Below are positions 16,462 to 27,407 of a stretch of DNA of 64,000 bases, piece after piece (position 1 is the first letter of the stretch; the number at the start of each line of letters is the position of its first letter). The translations under genes and the position numbers were made by a program. Location: positions 62,001 to 126,000 of the forward strand of contig NZ_QRHC01000011.1 of NCBI RefSeq assembly GCF_003415655.1. The letters are read 5' to 3'. This DNA is from Vibrio maerlii (GTDB lineage: Bacteria; Pseudomonadota; Gammaproteobacteria; Enterobacterales; Vibrionaceae). The notes beneath the pieces were generated by a model. It had not been told where the DNA came from. It saw only the letters and a list, made by a program, of their open reading frames with translations, and ran no database searches.

Positions 16462-16920
16462 GTTTAAGTGTCTGTACACATATCAACCAGCATTAGTTTC
16501 CTTTCTGAAACTTTATTACTTTTTGCCTACCATTTTGTTGTTTTTGGTCATTTGAATTATTTCGACATAAAAAATAAATAAATACCGTTAAAACCTTGTC
16601 CTAAGACAAGTCTTTAGCCGTGAAATTGTACAAATTCAGTGGTAGAATCCCCGCCCGAAAAGAAAAAAAATTACAAAACCAGCATTAATTTGTTTGTCAC
16701 TTACTCCTGATAACTTCAGCTGATAAGTTGATAGCATTGAATTTAGCCATATTTTTTGGTCACTAAATGACTAAAAATATTGAAAGACTTTCACACTGAT
16801 AGAATTTTTGCCTCAAAACTGGTGACGAAGCAGTTTCGTTACTACATTAAATAGGCATTTCTTTCAGCGAAATATCCAAATTTAAAAATAGTAAACACTA
16901 CTTACCGGAGAGTATCTTCC
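16462..16920. other. long non-coding leader region ahead of pykF
   Basis: No gene. AT-rich, with an operator-like inverted repeat CTTGTC-CTAA-GACAAG at 16595-16610 and a TAGAAT -10 candidate at 16643-16648. pykF has a strong leader ending CCGGAGAG 8 bases before its start. The long untranslated leader may hold pykF promoters. Confidence 0.4.
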
Positions 16921-18333
16921 ATGAAAAAGACCAAAATCGTTTGTACGATTGGCCCTAAAACTGAATCTGTAGAGAAGCTAACTGAACTAGTAAACGCAGG
17001 CATGAACGTAATGCGCCTGAACTTCTCTCACGGTGACTACGAAGAGCACGGCACTCGTATCGCGAACTTCCGTGAAGTAATGGATAAAGTAGGTAAGCAA
17101 CTAGCAATCCTTCTTGATACTAAAGGTCCTGAGATCCGTACTATCAAGCTAGAAGACGGCAACGACGTAGACCTAGTAGCTGGTCAAGAATTCACTTTCA
17201 CAACTGACACTGCTGTTGTAGGTAACAAAGAAACTGTTGCTGTAACTTATGCTGGTTTCGCAAAAGACCTATCTGCTGGTAACACGATCCTAGTTGATGA
17301 CGGCCTAATCGAAATGGAAGTTATCTCTACTACTGAAACTGAAGTTAAGTGTAAAGTTCTTAACAACGGTGCACTAGGTGAAAACAAAGGTGTTAACCTT
17401 CCTGGCGTTTCTGTTCAACTTCCAGCTCTATCTGAAAAAGATAAGAACGACCTTAAGTTCGGTTGTGAGCAAGGCGTTGACTTCGTTGCTGCATCTTTCA
17501 TCCGTAAAGCATCTGACGTTAAAGAAATCCGTGAGATCCTAGACGCGAACGGCGGTTCTAACATCCACATCATCTCTAAGATTGAGAACCAAGAAGGTGT
17601 TGATAACTTCGACGAAATCCTAGAGCTTTCTGACGGTATCATGGTTGCTCGTGGTGACCTAGGTGTTGAAATCCCAGCTGAAGAAGTAATCTTCGCTCAG
17701 AAGATGATGATCGAGAAGTGTAACCGTGCACGTAAGACTGTAATCACTGCAACTCAAATGCTTGATTCTATGATCAACAACCCACGTCCAACTCGTGCAG
17801 AAGCGGGTGACGTTGCGAACGCAATCATGGACGGCACTGATGCTGTAATGCTTTCTGGTGAAACTGCAAAAGGTAAATACCCAGTTGAAGCTGTGACTAT
17901 CATGGCTCAAATCGCTAACCGTACTGACGGCGCGCTTAAAGCTGAACTAGGTTCTCGCCTAGACAGCCCACGCCTACGCATCACTGAAGCAGTATGTAAA
18001 GGTGCAGTAGACACAGCTGAGAAGCTAGCTGCTCCACTAATCATCGTTGCTACTGAAGGCGGTAAATCTGCACGTTCTGTACGTAAGTACTTCCCAACTG
18101 CAAGCATCATCGCTCTTACAACTAACCAGAAGACTGCAGCTCAACTAGTTCTTACTAAGGGTGTTCGTCCAGTTCTTGTTGATTCAATCGACAGCACTGA
18201 CTCATTCTACAAGATGGGTAAAGAGTACGCTCTAGACGCTAACTTCGGTAAGAAAGGCGACATCGTAGTAATGGTTTCTGGTGCTCTAGTAGCTTCAGGT
18301 ACAACTAACACTGCGTCAGTACACGTACTGTAA
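16921..18333 (+). CDS. pykF: pyruvate kinase I
   Basis: Last step of glycolysis, phosphoenolpyruvate plus ADP to pyruvate plus ATP; cytosolic tetramer. 470 residues, the PykF length. Seen: [30 protein letters not shown], the DTKGPEIRT substrate segment, the active-site signature [16 protein letters not shown] with the catalytic Lys, [12 protein letters not shown], and [11 protein letters not shown]-terminal domain with [13 protein letters not shown] holds the fructose-1,6-bisphosphate site of type I enzymes. Strongly biased, highly expressed codons. It has its own terminator and long leader, so it is monocistronic. Confidence 0.96.
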   Translation: MKKTKIVCTIGPKTESVEKLTELVNAGMNVMRLNFSHGDYEEHGTRIANFREVMDKVGKQLAILLDTKGPEIRTIKLEDGNDVDLVAGQEFTFTTDTAVVGNKETVAVTYAGFAKDLSAGNTILVDDGLIEMEVISTTETEVKCKVLNNGALGENKGVNLPGVSVQLPALSEKDKNDLKFGCEQGVDFVAASFIRKASDVKEIREILDANGGSNIHIISKIENQEGVDNFDEILELSDGIMVARGDLGVEIPAEEVIFAQKMMIEKCNRARKTVITATQMLDSMINNPRPTRAEAGDVANAIMDGTDAVMLSGETAKGKYPVEAVTIMAQIANRTDGALKAELGSRLDSPRLRITEAVCKGAVDTAEKLAAPLIIVATEGGKSARSVRKYFPTASIIALTTNQKTAAQLVLTKGVRPVLVDSIDSTDSFYKMGKEYALDANFGKKGDIVVMVSGALVASGTTNTASVHVL

Positions 18334-18359
18334 TTACTCGAAAATCCATTCGATTACAT

Positions 18360-18387
18360 AAAAAGAGAGCTTCGGCTCTCTTTTTTT
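18360..18387 (+). terminator. pykF terminator
   Basis: AGAGAGC-TTCG-GCTCTCT tetraloop hairpin followed by T7. Confidence 0.9.
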
Positions 18388-18494
18388 ATATCTAATGCCT
18401 TCCTTCTATTGCCTCACTATTCGGTACGCTGTATTATCACGCAAAGATAGAATTGCATACTGTTAAATACAGAAATACCAAATGAGGATTGACC

Positions 18495-19157
18495 GTGTCT
18501 AGCCCGACTCTGACTGATAAAGTTGCGAAACTTATTCGCCAAGACATTCTAGATGGCAACCTACTACCAGGACAGAAGCTGGTTGTTGCAGAGCTAAAAG
18601 AGAAGTACAACGTAGGTGCATCACCAATTCGTGAGGCGTTGGTCCAGCTTTCATGGAGCAAATACGTTCAGCTAGCACCACAAAAAGGATGTTGGGTATC
18701 TCCAGTTTCGAAAGAGGAGCTAAATGATCTCTACGAAAGTTTGCGTGTTATCTCTAGCGTTCTACTCAAGAAAGCGATTGAGAGCGGAGATGAAGCATGG
18801 GAGCTCGATGTACTGACTTCTTACCATAAGCTCTCTCGCATTCAACATACGGAAGACAATTTTGGTTGGGGTGAGTGGGAAGAGCGCCATCATCTGTTCC
18901 ATGTATCTCTGCTTGAAGGTGCAACCTCAAAGAACATGTTTGAGTTCTTCAGCGACCTTATCAATCAAGTTAAGCGCTACCGCTATACTGCAATCAATAA
19001 CTGCGATAATGCGGCACAAAACCTTTTTAATATTGAAGAGCATGAGATGATCATGAAGCTGGTGTTAGCTAAAGATGCAGAACAAGCTACAGCGTTACTT
19101 GATGAGCACCTTGTTGGTTCAATGAAGGCCATTGAGAAAGCAATTGAAGTTGCTTAA
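18495..19157 (+). CDS. GntR-family regulator with FCD domain
   Basis: 220 residues. N-terminal winged helix (TLTDKVAKLIRQDILDGNLLPGQKLVVAELKEKYNVGASPIREALVQL) is the GntR DNA-binding form; the C-terminal FCD bundle carries metal-ligand type positions in DVLTSYHKL, RHHLFHVSLLEGA and EEHEMIMK. FCD GntR proteins sense organic acids or sugar acids and usually repress. GTG at 18495 is chosen because AGGA lies 6 bases upstream; TTG two codons earlier would sit on that site. No target gene is adjacent in the same direction, so the regulon is unknown. It stands alone between two terminators. Confidence 0.88.
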   Translation: MSSPTLTDKVAKLIRQDILDGNLLPGQKLVVAELKEKYNVGASPIREALVQLSWSKYVQLAPQKGCWVSPVSKEELNDLYESLRVISSVLLKKAIESGDEAWELDVLTSYHKLSRIQHTEDNFGWGEWEERHHLFHVSLLEGATSKNMFEFFSDLINQVKRYRYTAINNCDNAAQNLFNIEEHEMIMKLVLAKDAEQATALLDEHLVGSMKAIEKAIEVA

Positions 19158-19177
19158 GGCTATAAGCGAATAGAAAC

Positions 19178-19206
19178 AAAAAACCGAGCATGCGCTCGGT
19201 TTTTTA
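19178..19206 (+). terminator. terminator of the GntR gene
   Basis: ACCGAGC-ATGC-GCTCGGT hairpin followed by T6. Confidence 0.87.
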
Positions 19207-19226
19207 TTATCCAACTATCTGGATCT

Positions 19227-19358
19227 CTACCACCCAAAAAACTCTTTGTGGTGAGTATTTAACAGCAGAACCATAGGTAAAAAGTACAATGCGCTGAGTT
19301 TAATACCCAAGATCGCTAGACTACCTATCGTTAGCCTCACTAGAAAATGATTCAACAT
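19227..19358 (-). CDS. small hydrophobic protein (43 residues)
   Basis: ATG at 19358, GAGG 6 bases upstream, TAG at 19227. The product begins MLNHFLVRLTIGSLAILGIK and continues through a second hydrophobic stretch (LYFLPMVLLLN) to HHKEFFGW, a likely single or double membrane-spanning peptide. It lies on the strand of the diguanylate cyclase, 0.2 kb downstream of it, in an otherwise empty gap. No family recognised; support is the ribosome site and the coherent hydrophobic pattern only. Confidence 0.45.
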   Translation of the reverse strand: MLNHFLVRLTIGSLAILGIKLSALYFLPMVLLLNTHHKEFFGW

Positions 19359-19560
19359 ACTAAGCCTCGTGTGCCCAGAGGTTTGATGTCCGTATGCTAT
19401 ATCCTTATGCTTAATGTCTTCCTAGAAGGGCAAAATAATCGTGTTCTTGGTTCCTACTTGAACAGAGGCGACTATTTTACATATCTATAAGTTTAGTTCA
19501 ATTATTAATCAGCGTTAGACTTTAGTCTAATGCAGCGCAATTTGGGTTAGAGTGAAATAC

Positions 19561-21441
19561 TTAGGCTATCTCATCAGAGCTTAAACACTTTGACACTTTG
19601 TTGCGCCCTGCGGTTTTCGACTCATAAAGAGCGATGTCAGCCCACTTATATGAGCGTGTGCTGTCCTCTGTTAGGTCAGTAACGCCAATACTGATCGTGA
19701 CAGGAATATGAGAGTGCACCTCTACGTTGTGGCGAATTCTCTCTAGGACCAATTGTGCCTCATCTATTCTGGTATGCGGCATTATGAGGGCAAACTCTTC
19801 ACCACCAATACGCGCTACAAAGTCGGTGGTACGCAGTTGCTGTACCAATAATTCTGCAACGGACTTAATTACCTTGTCGCCTTCATCATGACCTTCTAGA
19901 TCGTTCACGCGCTTAAAGTGGTCTATATCGACGAGCGCTAGCGCCACATTATGGCTATCCGGGTAGCGCTCCGTAAGGTTAGATTGCTTAACCAGCTCCG
20001 CCTCAAATTTGCGGCGGTTCCAGATATGAGTCAATGCATCTCTCTCACTCAAAATACGTAATTTATTCTCAAGCTCTTTTCGTTCACTGATATCCACTAA
20101 TGACACTATGTAGTAGCTCGACTTGTTGTTCAGATCTTTAATCGATTGAACGCGGGTAATCGCAGTCAGTCGACTGCCATCAGCAACAACACATTCTATT
20201 TCGCCTTCCCAGGTTTCGGCTTCTTCCAGTGCGTTGAGTACATTCTTAATCGAGTCAATCCCTTGCTCTTGAAGCAGCAGGTAAAGAGAGTTCTTACCCT
20301 CTATATCTTTGTTTTGATAGCCGGTGATCGATTCAAACTCATCATTAACCAAAATGATATTGTGTTTGTGGTCAGTGATCATCACCGATGTCATGCCACT
20401 CAGAGCGGCGCGAGCGAGCTTACTCTCAATGGTTCTTCGACGGTAATAGAGCATCATTGAGGTCGTTGGTATCGCAAACAACAACATCAAAGCTAAAACA
20501 AAGAAAGCTTGTTGATAGAGATCGTTAATATCTCGCTCAGCGCGCACTAACAGTCGCTCATGAGAGAGATGAATCATCAAATAAAGAGGCTGCCCCTTTG
20601 CCAGCTCTACCTTATTGAAGACAAGGAGTCCCTGATCGGGTGTTTGTGCTGAGTAGCTTTGCAAGTTCTTAGCAATTGACCACTGATCTCGATACTGTTC
20701 ATTGAGCCTGATTGGCGAGTCTTGGCCAGGTGTTCTGCCATAAATTGACTTCATTTGCTCATCCACAACGTAGTAACCATGCTGATTCACCACGGATGGC
20801 CTAAAGTCCTGATCTGGAGCATAGTTCAAGCGAGAAGCTAGATAAGGAATGTCGAGATCTAGGATGAGATACCCCACCCTAGTACCAAGCATATCAACTG
20901 GGGAGATAATATTTAGCACAAGGTTCGTCAATGATGGGCTATCAGGAAGCGGTTGTGACCCTAGCCCCCAAGCACCAATTTCTCTTAACTGTAGACCAGA
21001 TGCATACTCGTAGAGCGGTGTATTAAAAATATCGCTGCGTTTCTCAGTGGTGTATGCCAAGTTGTTTTGACGAGAATAATTCACACCAATCATTTCATCA
21101 CCAGCAATGTCCACATAACGGATTCGTGCATACCATTTTTGGTTTACTGCGACCGTTTTCCAGCCCTCCTCTACTAGTTCTCGGTTTGCACGATTGTCTG
21201 TAACAATGAAATCGAACAGAGATTGGTTATTACTCAGTAGAGAAACTATCGAGACCAATTGCTCTTTCATACTAGCGTATTCACGCTCAGTATATGATAG
21301 CTGGTAGAGGGCATCTTTTGAGGTTTGCTCTGTGATGTCATTCATCAGAGCTTTATACTGTTGGAAGTAGTAAAGAGAGACGAGACAGGTAAAGCTGATA
21401 CAGGTGATGAGCAAAACACTTGCTGCCGTTTTCAGCCTCAT
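19561..21441 (-). CDS. sensor diguanylate cyclase (Cache-like, PAS, GGDEF)
   Basis: 626 residues from an ATG with AGGTG upstream (an upstream GTG is less likely). Domains in order: transmembrane segment at residues ~7-27; a periplasmic sensor of about 250 residues of the dCache kind (NNQSLFDFIVTDN, RIRYVDIAGDEMIGVNYSRQ, DLDIPYLASRL); second transmembrane segment (AFFVLALMLLFAIPTTSMML, ~310); a PAS domain (MITDHKHNIILVNDEFESITGY); and GGDEF with RIGGEEFA, which keeps a catalytic acidic triplet. The inhibitory I-site RTTD lies five residues before GGEEF. It makes cyclic di-GMP from GTP in response to an external ligand, unknown. Monocistronic. Confidence 0.92.
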   Translation of the reverse strand: MRLKTAASVLLITCISFTCLVSLYYFQQYKALMNDITEQTSKDALYQLSYTEREYASMKEQLVSIVSLLSNNQSLFDFIVTDNRANRELVEEGWKTVAVNQKWYARIRYVDIAGDEMIGVNYSRQNNLAYTTEKRSDIFNTPLYEYASGLQLREIGAWGLGSQPLPDSPSLTNLVLNIISPVDMLGTRVGYLILDLDIPYLASRLNYAPDQDFRPSVVNQHGYYVVDEQMKSIYGRTPGQDSPIRLNEQYRDQWSIAKNLQSYSAQTPDQGLLVFNKVELAKGQPLYLMIHLSHERLLVRAERDINDLYQQAFFVLALMLLFAIPTTSMMLYYRRRTIESKLARAALSGMTSVMITDHKHNIILVNDEFESITGYQNKDIEGKNSLYLLLQEQGIDSIKNVLNALEEAETWEGEIECVVADGSRLTAITRVQSIKDLNNKSSYYIVSLVDISERKELENKLRILSERDALTHIWNRRKFEAELVKQSNLTERYPDSHNVALALVDIDHFKRVNDLEGHDEGDKVIKSVAELLVQQLRTTDFVARIGGEEFALIMPHTRIDEAQLVLERIRHNVEVHSHIPVTISIGVTDLTEDSTRSYKWADIALYESKTAGRNKVSKCLSSDEIA

Positions 21442-21560
21442 AAATGCCACCTAATCAAAAACTTAACCAATAGAAACAAGCCTATAATTATAGCAAGCCT
21501 CGTATCATAAAAAAATAAAGCAGCAATTGATAACAATTACTGCTTTCTGTCAGGAAAGGG

Positions 21561-22055
21561 TTACACCTTTAGGGCTCTGTCACCACGAGCAATGCCCACG
21601 ACCCCACTTCGGGCGACTTCAATGACCTCTGTCACCTCACTCAGAGCTTGGATAAAGGCATCGAGCTTTTCACTGGTGCCTGCCATTTGTACCGTGTACT
21701 GAGAAGCTGTCACATCGACAATTTGTCCTCGGAAGATATCCGCAGTACGTTTAACTTCTGCACGAGCAAAGCCGCTCGCTTTAACCTTCACCATCAATAA
21801 CTCACGCTCAATATGCTCAAGCTCTGATACCTCTTGTACCTTAAGCACATCAATAAGCTTATGCAGCTGCTTTTGAATCTGCTCTAACTGTAGCTCGTCA
21901 GACTCAGTCGTAATGTTCAGGCGAGATAAGGTTTCATCTTCCGTCGGCGATACGGTTAGTGATTCAATGTTGTATCCACGTTGAGAAAACAGACCAACAA
22001 CGCGAGAAAGAGAGCCTGGTTGGTTTTCCATTAGTAGCGAAATGATATGTCTCAT
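21561..22055 (-). CDS. ilvH: acetolactate synthase III small (regulatory) subunit
   Basis: 164 residues. The ACT domain begins MRHIISLLMENQPGSLSRVVGLFSQRGYNIESLTV, the valine-binding fold of IlvH/IlvN, and a C-terminal domain follows (RTADIFRGQIVDVTASQYTVQMAGTSEKLDAF). It binds the catalytic subunit and confers valine feedback inhibition. The start ATG lies one base after the ilvI stop (TAATATG), so the two subunits are made from one message. Confidence 0.96.
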   Translation of the reverse strand: MRHIISLLMENQPGSLSRVVGLFSQRGYNIESLTVSPTEDETLSRLNITTESDELQLEQIQKQLHKLIDVLKVQEVSELEHIERELLMVKVKASGFARAEVKRTADIFRGQIVDVTASQYTVQMAGTSEKLDAFIQALSEVTEVIEVARSGVVGIARGDRALKV

Positions 22056-22056
22056 A

Positions 22057-23778
22057 TTAGGTTCTCTCCGTCTTGCTTAGCCACATCTTATCCATTCCTT
22101 CACCCTTAATTTGCATAGGGTAAACGTGCTCTGTCTCATCCACGCTGATATCGACAAATACCAATCGATCTTTCATATCCAGCGCTTTTTGTAGACCAGA
22201 CTCCAACTCATCTGGAGAGGAAATACGCATGCCTACGTGACCATACGCTTCTGCAATCGCGGCAAAGTCGGGAACGGAACTCATGTATGAGTTTGAGTGA
22301 CGCCCTTGATAGATGATGTCTTGCCACTGCTTCACCATGCCAAGGAAACGGTTGTTTAGGTTGATGATCTTCACTGGAATACCGTACTGAAGAGCCGTTG
22401 ATAGCTCCTGGATATTCATCTGGATACTACCATCACCGGTTACCACGATAACTTCTTCATCAGGGTGAGCAAACTTAACGCCCATACCCGCTGGTAGACC
22501 GAAGCCCATAGTGCCAAGGCCACCAGAGTTAATCCAACGGCGAGACTGTTTGAATGGGTAGTACAGCGCTGCAAACATCTGGTGCTGGCCTACATCTGAC
22601 GCAACAAAAGCATCGCCGTCGGTTAGCTTATGCAGTGTTTCAATCACTTGCTGTGGCTTAATGCGATCTGGTGATGTTTCATAAGCCAAACAGTTGCGAT
22701 TGCGCCAAGATTGGATCTCACTCCACCAAGTTTCAATCATATCTTGGTCATTAGTACCGCTTTGATCCTCTAAGATCGCCAACATAGATTCGAGTACTTT
22801 ATCTGCTGAACCTACGATAGGCAGATCCACACGTACATTTTTAGAAATGGACGATGGGTCAATATCGATATGAACGACTTTGGCATTCGGACAGTATTTT
22901 TCTAGGTTGTTGGTTGTACGATCATCAAAACGCACACCCACACCGAATATTAGGTCGGCATTATGCATGGCCATATTGGCTTCATAAGTACCATGCATGC
23001 CAAGCATACCAAGCGAATTTTTGTGCGTTCCTGGGAAGGCACCTAGCCCCATCAGCGTACTAACTACAGGTAGGTTCAGTTTATCCGCGAGTTTCAACAG
23101 ATGCTTATCAGCCTCTGAGATTACCGCACCACCACCCACATAAAGCACGGGTTTCTTCGCCTCTAGAAGAGCTTTTAATGCTTTCTTGATTTGACCTTTG
23201 TGACCTGTTGTCGTCGGGTTGTATGAACGCATCTTAATAGATTGCGGATACTCATAAGGGAGCTTAATTTGAGGGTTCATGACGTCTTTTGGCACGTCAA
23301 TTACAACAGGGCCAGGACGACCTGTGTTTGCAATATAGAAGGCTTTCTTAACCGTTTCAGCAATATCTTCTGCACGTTTAACTAAGAAGCTGTGTTTTAC
23401 TATTGGGCGGGATACACCCACAATGTCACACTCTTGGAAAGCGTCGTTACCAATCAAGCTATTTGGTACGTTACCAGAGATAACAATCATTGGGATAGAG
23501 TCCATATATGCTGTCGCAATACCCGTTACGGTATTCGTCGCACCAGGACCAGAACACACAAGTACAACGCCGGTTTTACCGGTAGAACGTGCGTAGCCAT
23601 CAGCCATGTGTGTGGCCGCTTGTTCATGGCGAACAAGGACGTGTTTAATTTGGTCGGTTTTTGCGTGAAGGGCATCGTAGATATCAAGAACCGAGCCACC
23701 CGGGTAACCAAAAATCTGCTCAACTTCTTCTTCGATCAACGACTGGACGATCATTTCTGCGCCAGATAACATTTCCAT
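22057..23778 (-). CDS. ilvI: acetolactate synthase III large (catalytic) subunit
   Basis: 573 residues; condenses pyruvate with pyruvate or 2-ketobutyrate, first common step of valine, leucine and isoleucine synthesis. The ATG at 23778 has AAGGAG 6 bases upstream; the frame also opens from a TTG 18 bases earlier. Motifs: [38 protein letters not shown] (catalytic Glu for TPP), [12 protein letters not shown], and the TPP/Mg site [12 protein letters not shown] with LNNRFLGMV. Together with leuABCD and leuO nearby this makes the window a branched-chain amino acid region. In E. coli ilvIH is Lrp-activated; the AT-rich 300-base upstream region could play such a role. Confidence 0.96.
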   Translation of the reverse strand: MEMLSGAEMIVQSLIEEEVEQIFGYPGGSVLDIYDALHAKTDQIKHVLVRHEQAATHMADGYARSTGKTGVVLVCSGPGATNTVTGIATAYMDSIPMIVISGNVPNSLIGNDAFQECDIVGVSRPIVKHSFLVKRAEDIAETVKKAFYIANTGRPGPVVIDVPKDVMNPQIKLPYEYPQSIKMRSYNPTTTGHKGQIKKALKALLEAKKPVLYVGGGAVISEADKHLLKLADKLNLPVVSTLMGLGAFPGTHKNSLGMLGMHGTYEANMAMHNADLIFGVGVRFDDRTTNNLEKYCPNAKVVHIDIDPSSISKNVRVDLPIVGSADKVLESMLAILEDQSGTNDQDMIETWWSEIQSWRNRNCLAYETSPDRIKPQQVIETLHKLTDGDAFVASDVGQHQMFAALYYPFKQSRRWINSGGLGTMGFGLPAGMGVKFAHPDEEVIVVTGDGSIQMNIQELSTALQYGIPVKIINLNNRFLGMVKQWQDIIYQGRHSNSYMSSVPDFAAIAEAYGHVGMRISSPDELESGLQKALDMKDRLVFVDISVDETEHVYPMQIKGEGMDKMWLSKTERT

Positions 23779-24009
23779 TTTATTCTCCTTAGCCAAACTG
23801 AACTAACCTGGTCGGCCAATTCATTTGGTTTTACATAGTCTAGGACTTATTCGTAGCCTAATTCGAAATACTTCCACTTTTTCGGCTATGTCTTTACGTA
23901 ACAGGTAACATTAGTAAAGGTTCATTAACAAATGTAACGCTTTCTCACGGTCATATCTACCCTTATTTCATCGAATGTGATCCTGTACTTTGATTACATT
24001 TTGCACAAA
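23779..24009. other. ilvI upstream region
   Basis: About 230 bases, no gene. AT-rich with ATTAGTAAAGG and CATTAACAAATG type stretches that could carry ilvI promoter and regulator sites; I see no element I can name. Confidence 0.3.
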
Positions 24010-24011
24010 CA

Positions 24012-24053
24012 AAAACACCCACGCTATTTTGCAACAAGCGTGGGTGTTTTTTA
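24012..24053 (-). terminator. terminator of the acyl-CoA ligase gene
   Basis: ACACCCACGC/GCGTGGGTGT stem; on the minus strand it is followed by TTTTTG. Plus-strand T6 makes it symmetric. Confidence 0.8.
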
Positions 24054-24081
24054 TGCACTTTTCAAATTAAGTCAGAGAAAT

Positions 24082-25890
24082 TCACTTATCCTTTGGCTTA
24101 TCTTGGTACATTTCTTCAATTTCATCATGATAACGGTCGTTAATCACCTTACGGCGCAGTTTCTGCGTCGGAGTAAGCTCACCTGAATCCATCGAAAATG
24201 GTTTATGAAGAAGCTTAAATTTCTTCACTTGCTCAAATTTTGCCAACTCACCTTGTAGAGTACTAATACGTTTTTCAAACATCTCAACCACTTGATGGTG
24301 CTTAATCAACTCCATTCGATCGTGGTATTTAATATTGAGCTCTTTGGCATACTCTTCCAAAGTATCAAAGCAAGGTACAACCAATGCCGACACAAATTTA
24401 CGGGTGTCTGCAATTACTGCAATTTGCTCAATAAAGTGGTCTTTCCCTATCGCCCCCTCAACAACCTGAGGTGCAATGTATTTACCGCCCGAGGTTTTCA
24501 TCAGCTCTTTAATGCGATCGGTGATGAATAGGTTGCCGTTTTCATCAATATGCCCCGCATCCCCAGTCTTGAGGAAGCCATTCTCATCGAAGGTTTTAGC
24601 TGTCTCTTCTGGCATCTTATAATAGCCACGCATCACCATTGGACCTCGAACTAAAATCTCATTGTTCTCGCCAATTTTGACCTCAGCGCCTGGCATAGAC
24701 ATACCAATCGAATCTGGGTCGAAATAGCGGTCATCCCAGCACGACACTGTTGCAGTAGTTTCTGTCATGCCATAACCCAGCTTGACGTTAATACCGATGG
24801 CATGGAAGAAACGACCAATGGTTTCATCGAGTTTGGCACCACCACAAGGCATAAAGTTAATGTTGCCGCCCAACAATGCTCGCAGTTTTGACATCACAAT
24901 CTTGTCTGCAAAGGCATGTGACTTTTTGAGCAACAGAGAAGGTTCTCTCCCTTGCTGATGACACGCTGCAACTTTTGCCCCCATGTTTACCGCCCAGGTG
25001 AACATAATTTTGCGATGGATAGGCGCTCGCGCGACTTTCTCGTGGATAGCAGAGAAGATCTTTTCATAGAAGCGAGGTACAGCACACATAACTGTTGGCT
25101 TCACATCACTTAATGCATCCCGCACTTGCATGGTATCTTGCAGATAGCAGTTGGTGCCGCCTTTATAGAGTACGTAGAATGTCCACGCACGCTCGAACAC
25201 GTGTGACAGCGGCAAGAAACAAAGTGAAACATCTTTCTCACTCAGGCTCAGACGTTCATCGTGACCTACTAGTTGTGCGGCTATGTTAGCATAATCCAAC
25301 ATAACACCTTTGGGCTGACCAGTTGTGCCAGAGGTGTAAATCAGAGTCAGTAGATCTTGTAAATTCGCCTCTTCCAAACGTTGATTCAACTCAGCCTGCT
25401 GCACTTCACTACCACGCGACATAAATGTATGCCAAGCGATACCCGCTGGGTGGTCCTTGAGATCGACATCTTCTGACATAGCGACGATGAGCTCGAGCTG
25501 CTCACAATCATCAAAAATAGAAATAGCCGCATCATACTGTGGCTGCTCTCCAACAAATAGAACGCGAACATCGGCATTTTGAATAATGTAAGAAGATTGT
25601 GCGGCAGTATTGGTTGGGTAAATCGGAACCGTGGCGATTCGCGCTTGCAACGCACCAAAGTCAGCAACTGTCCATTGCGGCATATTATTAGAAAAAATGC
25701 CGATCTTGTCTTGAACTCTCAATCCTTGAGCCAAAAGCGCTAATGATAGTGTATCTATATCTTGTCCAAACTGCGCCCAGCTAATGTCGCACCATTGGTC
25801 TCCAACTTTGTGTTTGAGAGCAATGCGTTCTCCACCTTGAGTAACCTGTTCACGGATTCGTTTTACGATATGAAAATCTAAATTGGCCAT
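24082..25890 (-). CDS. AMP-binding long-chain acyl-CoA synthetase
   Basis: 602 residues from ATG 25890 (AAGGTGAAAGAG just upstream; a longer frame begins 87 bases before). The family signatures are clear: [16 protein letters not shown] (ATP-binding P-loop-like motif, ~200), [13 protein letters not shown] (~390) and [32 protein letters not shown] (hinge and catalytic region, with the K near the end). It activates fatty acids to acyl-adenylate and then CoA esters. It corresponds to the FadD-like paralogue beside ilvIH and leuO in vibrios. Not the main fadD by context. Confidence 0.9.
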   Translation of the reverse strand: MANLDFHIVKRIREQVTQGGERIALKHKVGDQWCDISWAQFGQDIDTLSLALLAQGLRVQDKIGIFSNNMPQWTVADFGALQARIATVPIYPTNTAAQSSYIIQNADVRVLFVGEQPQYDAAISIFDDCEQLELIVAMSEDVDLKDHPAGIAWHTFMSRGSEVQQAELNQRLEEANLQDLLTLIYTSGTTGQPKGVMLDYANIAAQLVGHDERLSLSEKDVSLCFLPLSHVFERAWTFYVLYKGGTNCYLQDTMQVRDALSDVKPTVMCAVPRFYEKIFSAIHEKVARAPIHRKIMFTWAVNMGAKVAACHQQGREPSLLLKKSHAFADKIVMSKLRALLGGNINFMPCGGAKLDETIGRFFHAIGINVKLGYGMTETTATVSCWDDRYFDPDSIGMSMPGAEVKIGENNEILVRGPMVMRGYYKMPEETAKTFDENGFLKTGDAGHIDENGNLFITDRIKELMKTSGGKYIAPQVVEGAIGKDHFIEQIAVIADTRKFVSALVVPCFDTLEEYAKELNIKYHDRMELIKHHQVVEMFEKRISTLQGELAKFEQVKKFKLLHKPFSMDSGELTPTQKLRRKVINDRYHDEIEEMYQDKPKDK

Positions 25891-26016
25891 CTCTTTCACC
25901 TTTGGCTTACATGTGTAAGCTAATTTGAGCGCACAAGTGTAACGCTGAAGAGCCTGAAGACAACTGACTAATGTCAATGTTGTTAATTATAGTTGCTTAC
26001 GTACCACTCTAAGAAA

Positions 26017-26062
26017 CGAAAAAGCCCGAGTTTACAGGCTTCATCCTGAAACTCGGGCTTTA
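26017..26062 (-). terminator. leuO terminator
   Basis: AAAGCCCGAGTTT and AAACTCGGGCTTT stem across a 15-base loop; runs of T on the minus strand. Confidence 0.8.
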
Positions 26063-26086
26063 ATGGTATTCGATTTGTAGAAGCTG

Positions 26087-27055
26087 TTATTTTGCCGCTA
26101 CATCACCGCAGATTGCCATGAGTTGATCACGCAGCCAGATGTGACCTTTATCTTTCTCACTTGACTCATGCCAGCTCAGGTAGCCGTTGATCTGACGCTC
26201 TGCATAAGGGAAAGGAAGCATTGTTAGTTGATGAGTGTTCGCCGCATTCTCAACCAACCAACGTGGTGCCACTGTGATTAGCTCAGATTGAGCCACAACA
26301 TACAATACGTTGCTAAGGCTTGTACCCTCATAAGAGTTTACACAATCAAAATGTTTGTACGCTTGCTCTGAAAAGCTGCGTTGACCGTGTGTATTTGAAA
26401 GCACGGCATGACGCTCAGTCGTCAGCTCTTGAGTAGTGATTGAGTCTTTGATGCGAGGGTGGTTTTTCGCAGCGACAACAACAAGTTCATCTTGGAATAT
26501 CTCTGTGCTTGAGAAACCTTGATCATCAAAGCGGGTGTAATCAATCACAAAGTCCACTTCTTGATAACGCATACGCTCAGCCAAACGACGATCAAACTCC
26601 GCATCAAGGTGAAGCTGAATGTAAGGCGCTTGCTCTAAAACATCGTTCATGATTTTTGGTGCAAATCGGATATCACACGGGCTGCAAATCGCTATTTTGA
26701 ACATACGCGTTGAGCTATCTGGCATAAACACTGAACTTGGCAGCTCATTGCGGATCAATTGCAATGCTTGACGAACTGGGCCAAATAGTTGGCGAGCGCG
26801 TTGAGTTGGCTGAATACCACGACCATGACGAATGAACATTTCATCGTTGAACATAACTTTTAATCGAGCAACGGCATTACTTACTGCCGGTTGAGACATA
26901 CCTAAGTTAGTCGCTGCGCGAGTAATATTTTGCTCTTGCATCACTGCATCAAATACTGTCAGTAGGTTAAGGTCAACGCCACGAAGAGTACTCTCCATAC
27001 GGTAGCTTGAAATCGTGTTGCTCATCTCATTATTTGACATGTTCTTTTCTAACAT
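26087..27055 (-). CDS. leuO: LysR-type regulator LeuO
   Basis: 322 residues. N-terminal LysR helix-turn-helix: DLNLLTVFDAVMQEQNITRAATNLGMSQPAVSNAVARLK, as in LeuO, followed by a substrate-binding-like domain (APYIQLHLDAEFDRRLAERM and RIKDSITTQELTTERHAVLS). The N-terminal extension of about 25 residues (NNEMSNTISSYRMES) is usual for LeuO. LeuO is a global antagonist of H-NS and, in vibrios, a regulator of stress and virulence-linked genes. Start at 27055 has GAGG 6 bases upstream. It lies 7 kb from leuABCD on the opposite strand, so the E. coli pairing has been widened here. Confidence 0.93.
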   Translation of the reverse strand: MLEKNMSNNEMSNTISSYRMESTLRGVDLNLLTVFDAVMQEQNITRAATNLGMSQPAVSNAVARLKVMFNDEMFIRHGRGIQPTQRARQLFGPVRQALQLIRNELPSSVFMPDSSTRMFKIAICSPCDIRFAPKIMNDVLEQAPYIQLHLDAEFDRRLAERMRYQEVDFVIDYTRFDDQGFSSTEIFQDELVVVAAKNHPRIKDSITTQELTTERHAVLSNTHGQRSFSEQAYKHFDCVNSYEGTSLSNVLYVVAQSELITVAPRWLVENAANTHQLTMLPFPYAERQINGYLSWHESSEKDKGHIWLRDQLMAICGDVAAK

Positions 27056-27407
27056 TGTGTGCCTCGGAATGGTTCTAATAGCTCAGCACGACTCATAAGC
27101 AGCGGGCCAAAGCCAATATGTTGTTTGTATGATTTATTCGATGCACCAACTATCCATCAACAAACCAAACGACACCAATAAGTTTGACAAATAATGATTT
27201 AATTTTAGCCACCATGATAACTAAGCATTAATATTCAAAAGCTTAACCCACATATAAAAAAATATATTTTATCTTTCTTGAGTAATTTTGAGTGAAAAAT
27301 GCGCATCAGAAGAACCTTTTCATAGCTCAGGATGATATTCGGAGATCGAATATGGTTAACGCAACACGATAGAAATAATGCATGAATTCAACCGAAATCT
27401 CGCCGAC
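27056..27407. other. AT-rich region upstream of leuO
   Basis: 352 bases, no gene. Rich in A/T tracts (AAAAAAATATATTTTATC at about 27256-27273), the kind of DNA bound by H-NS and LeuO; regulation of leuO from here is expected but not shown. Confidence 0.4.
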
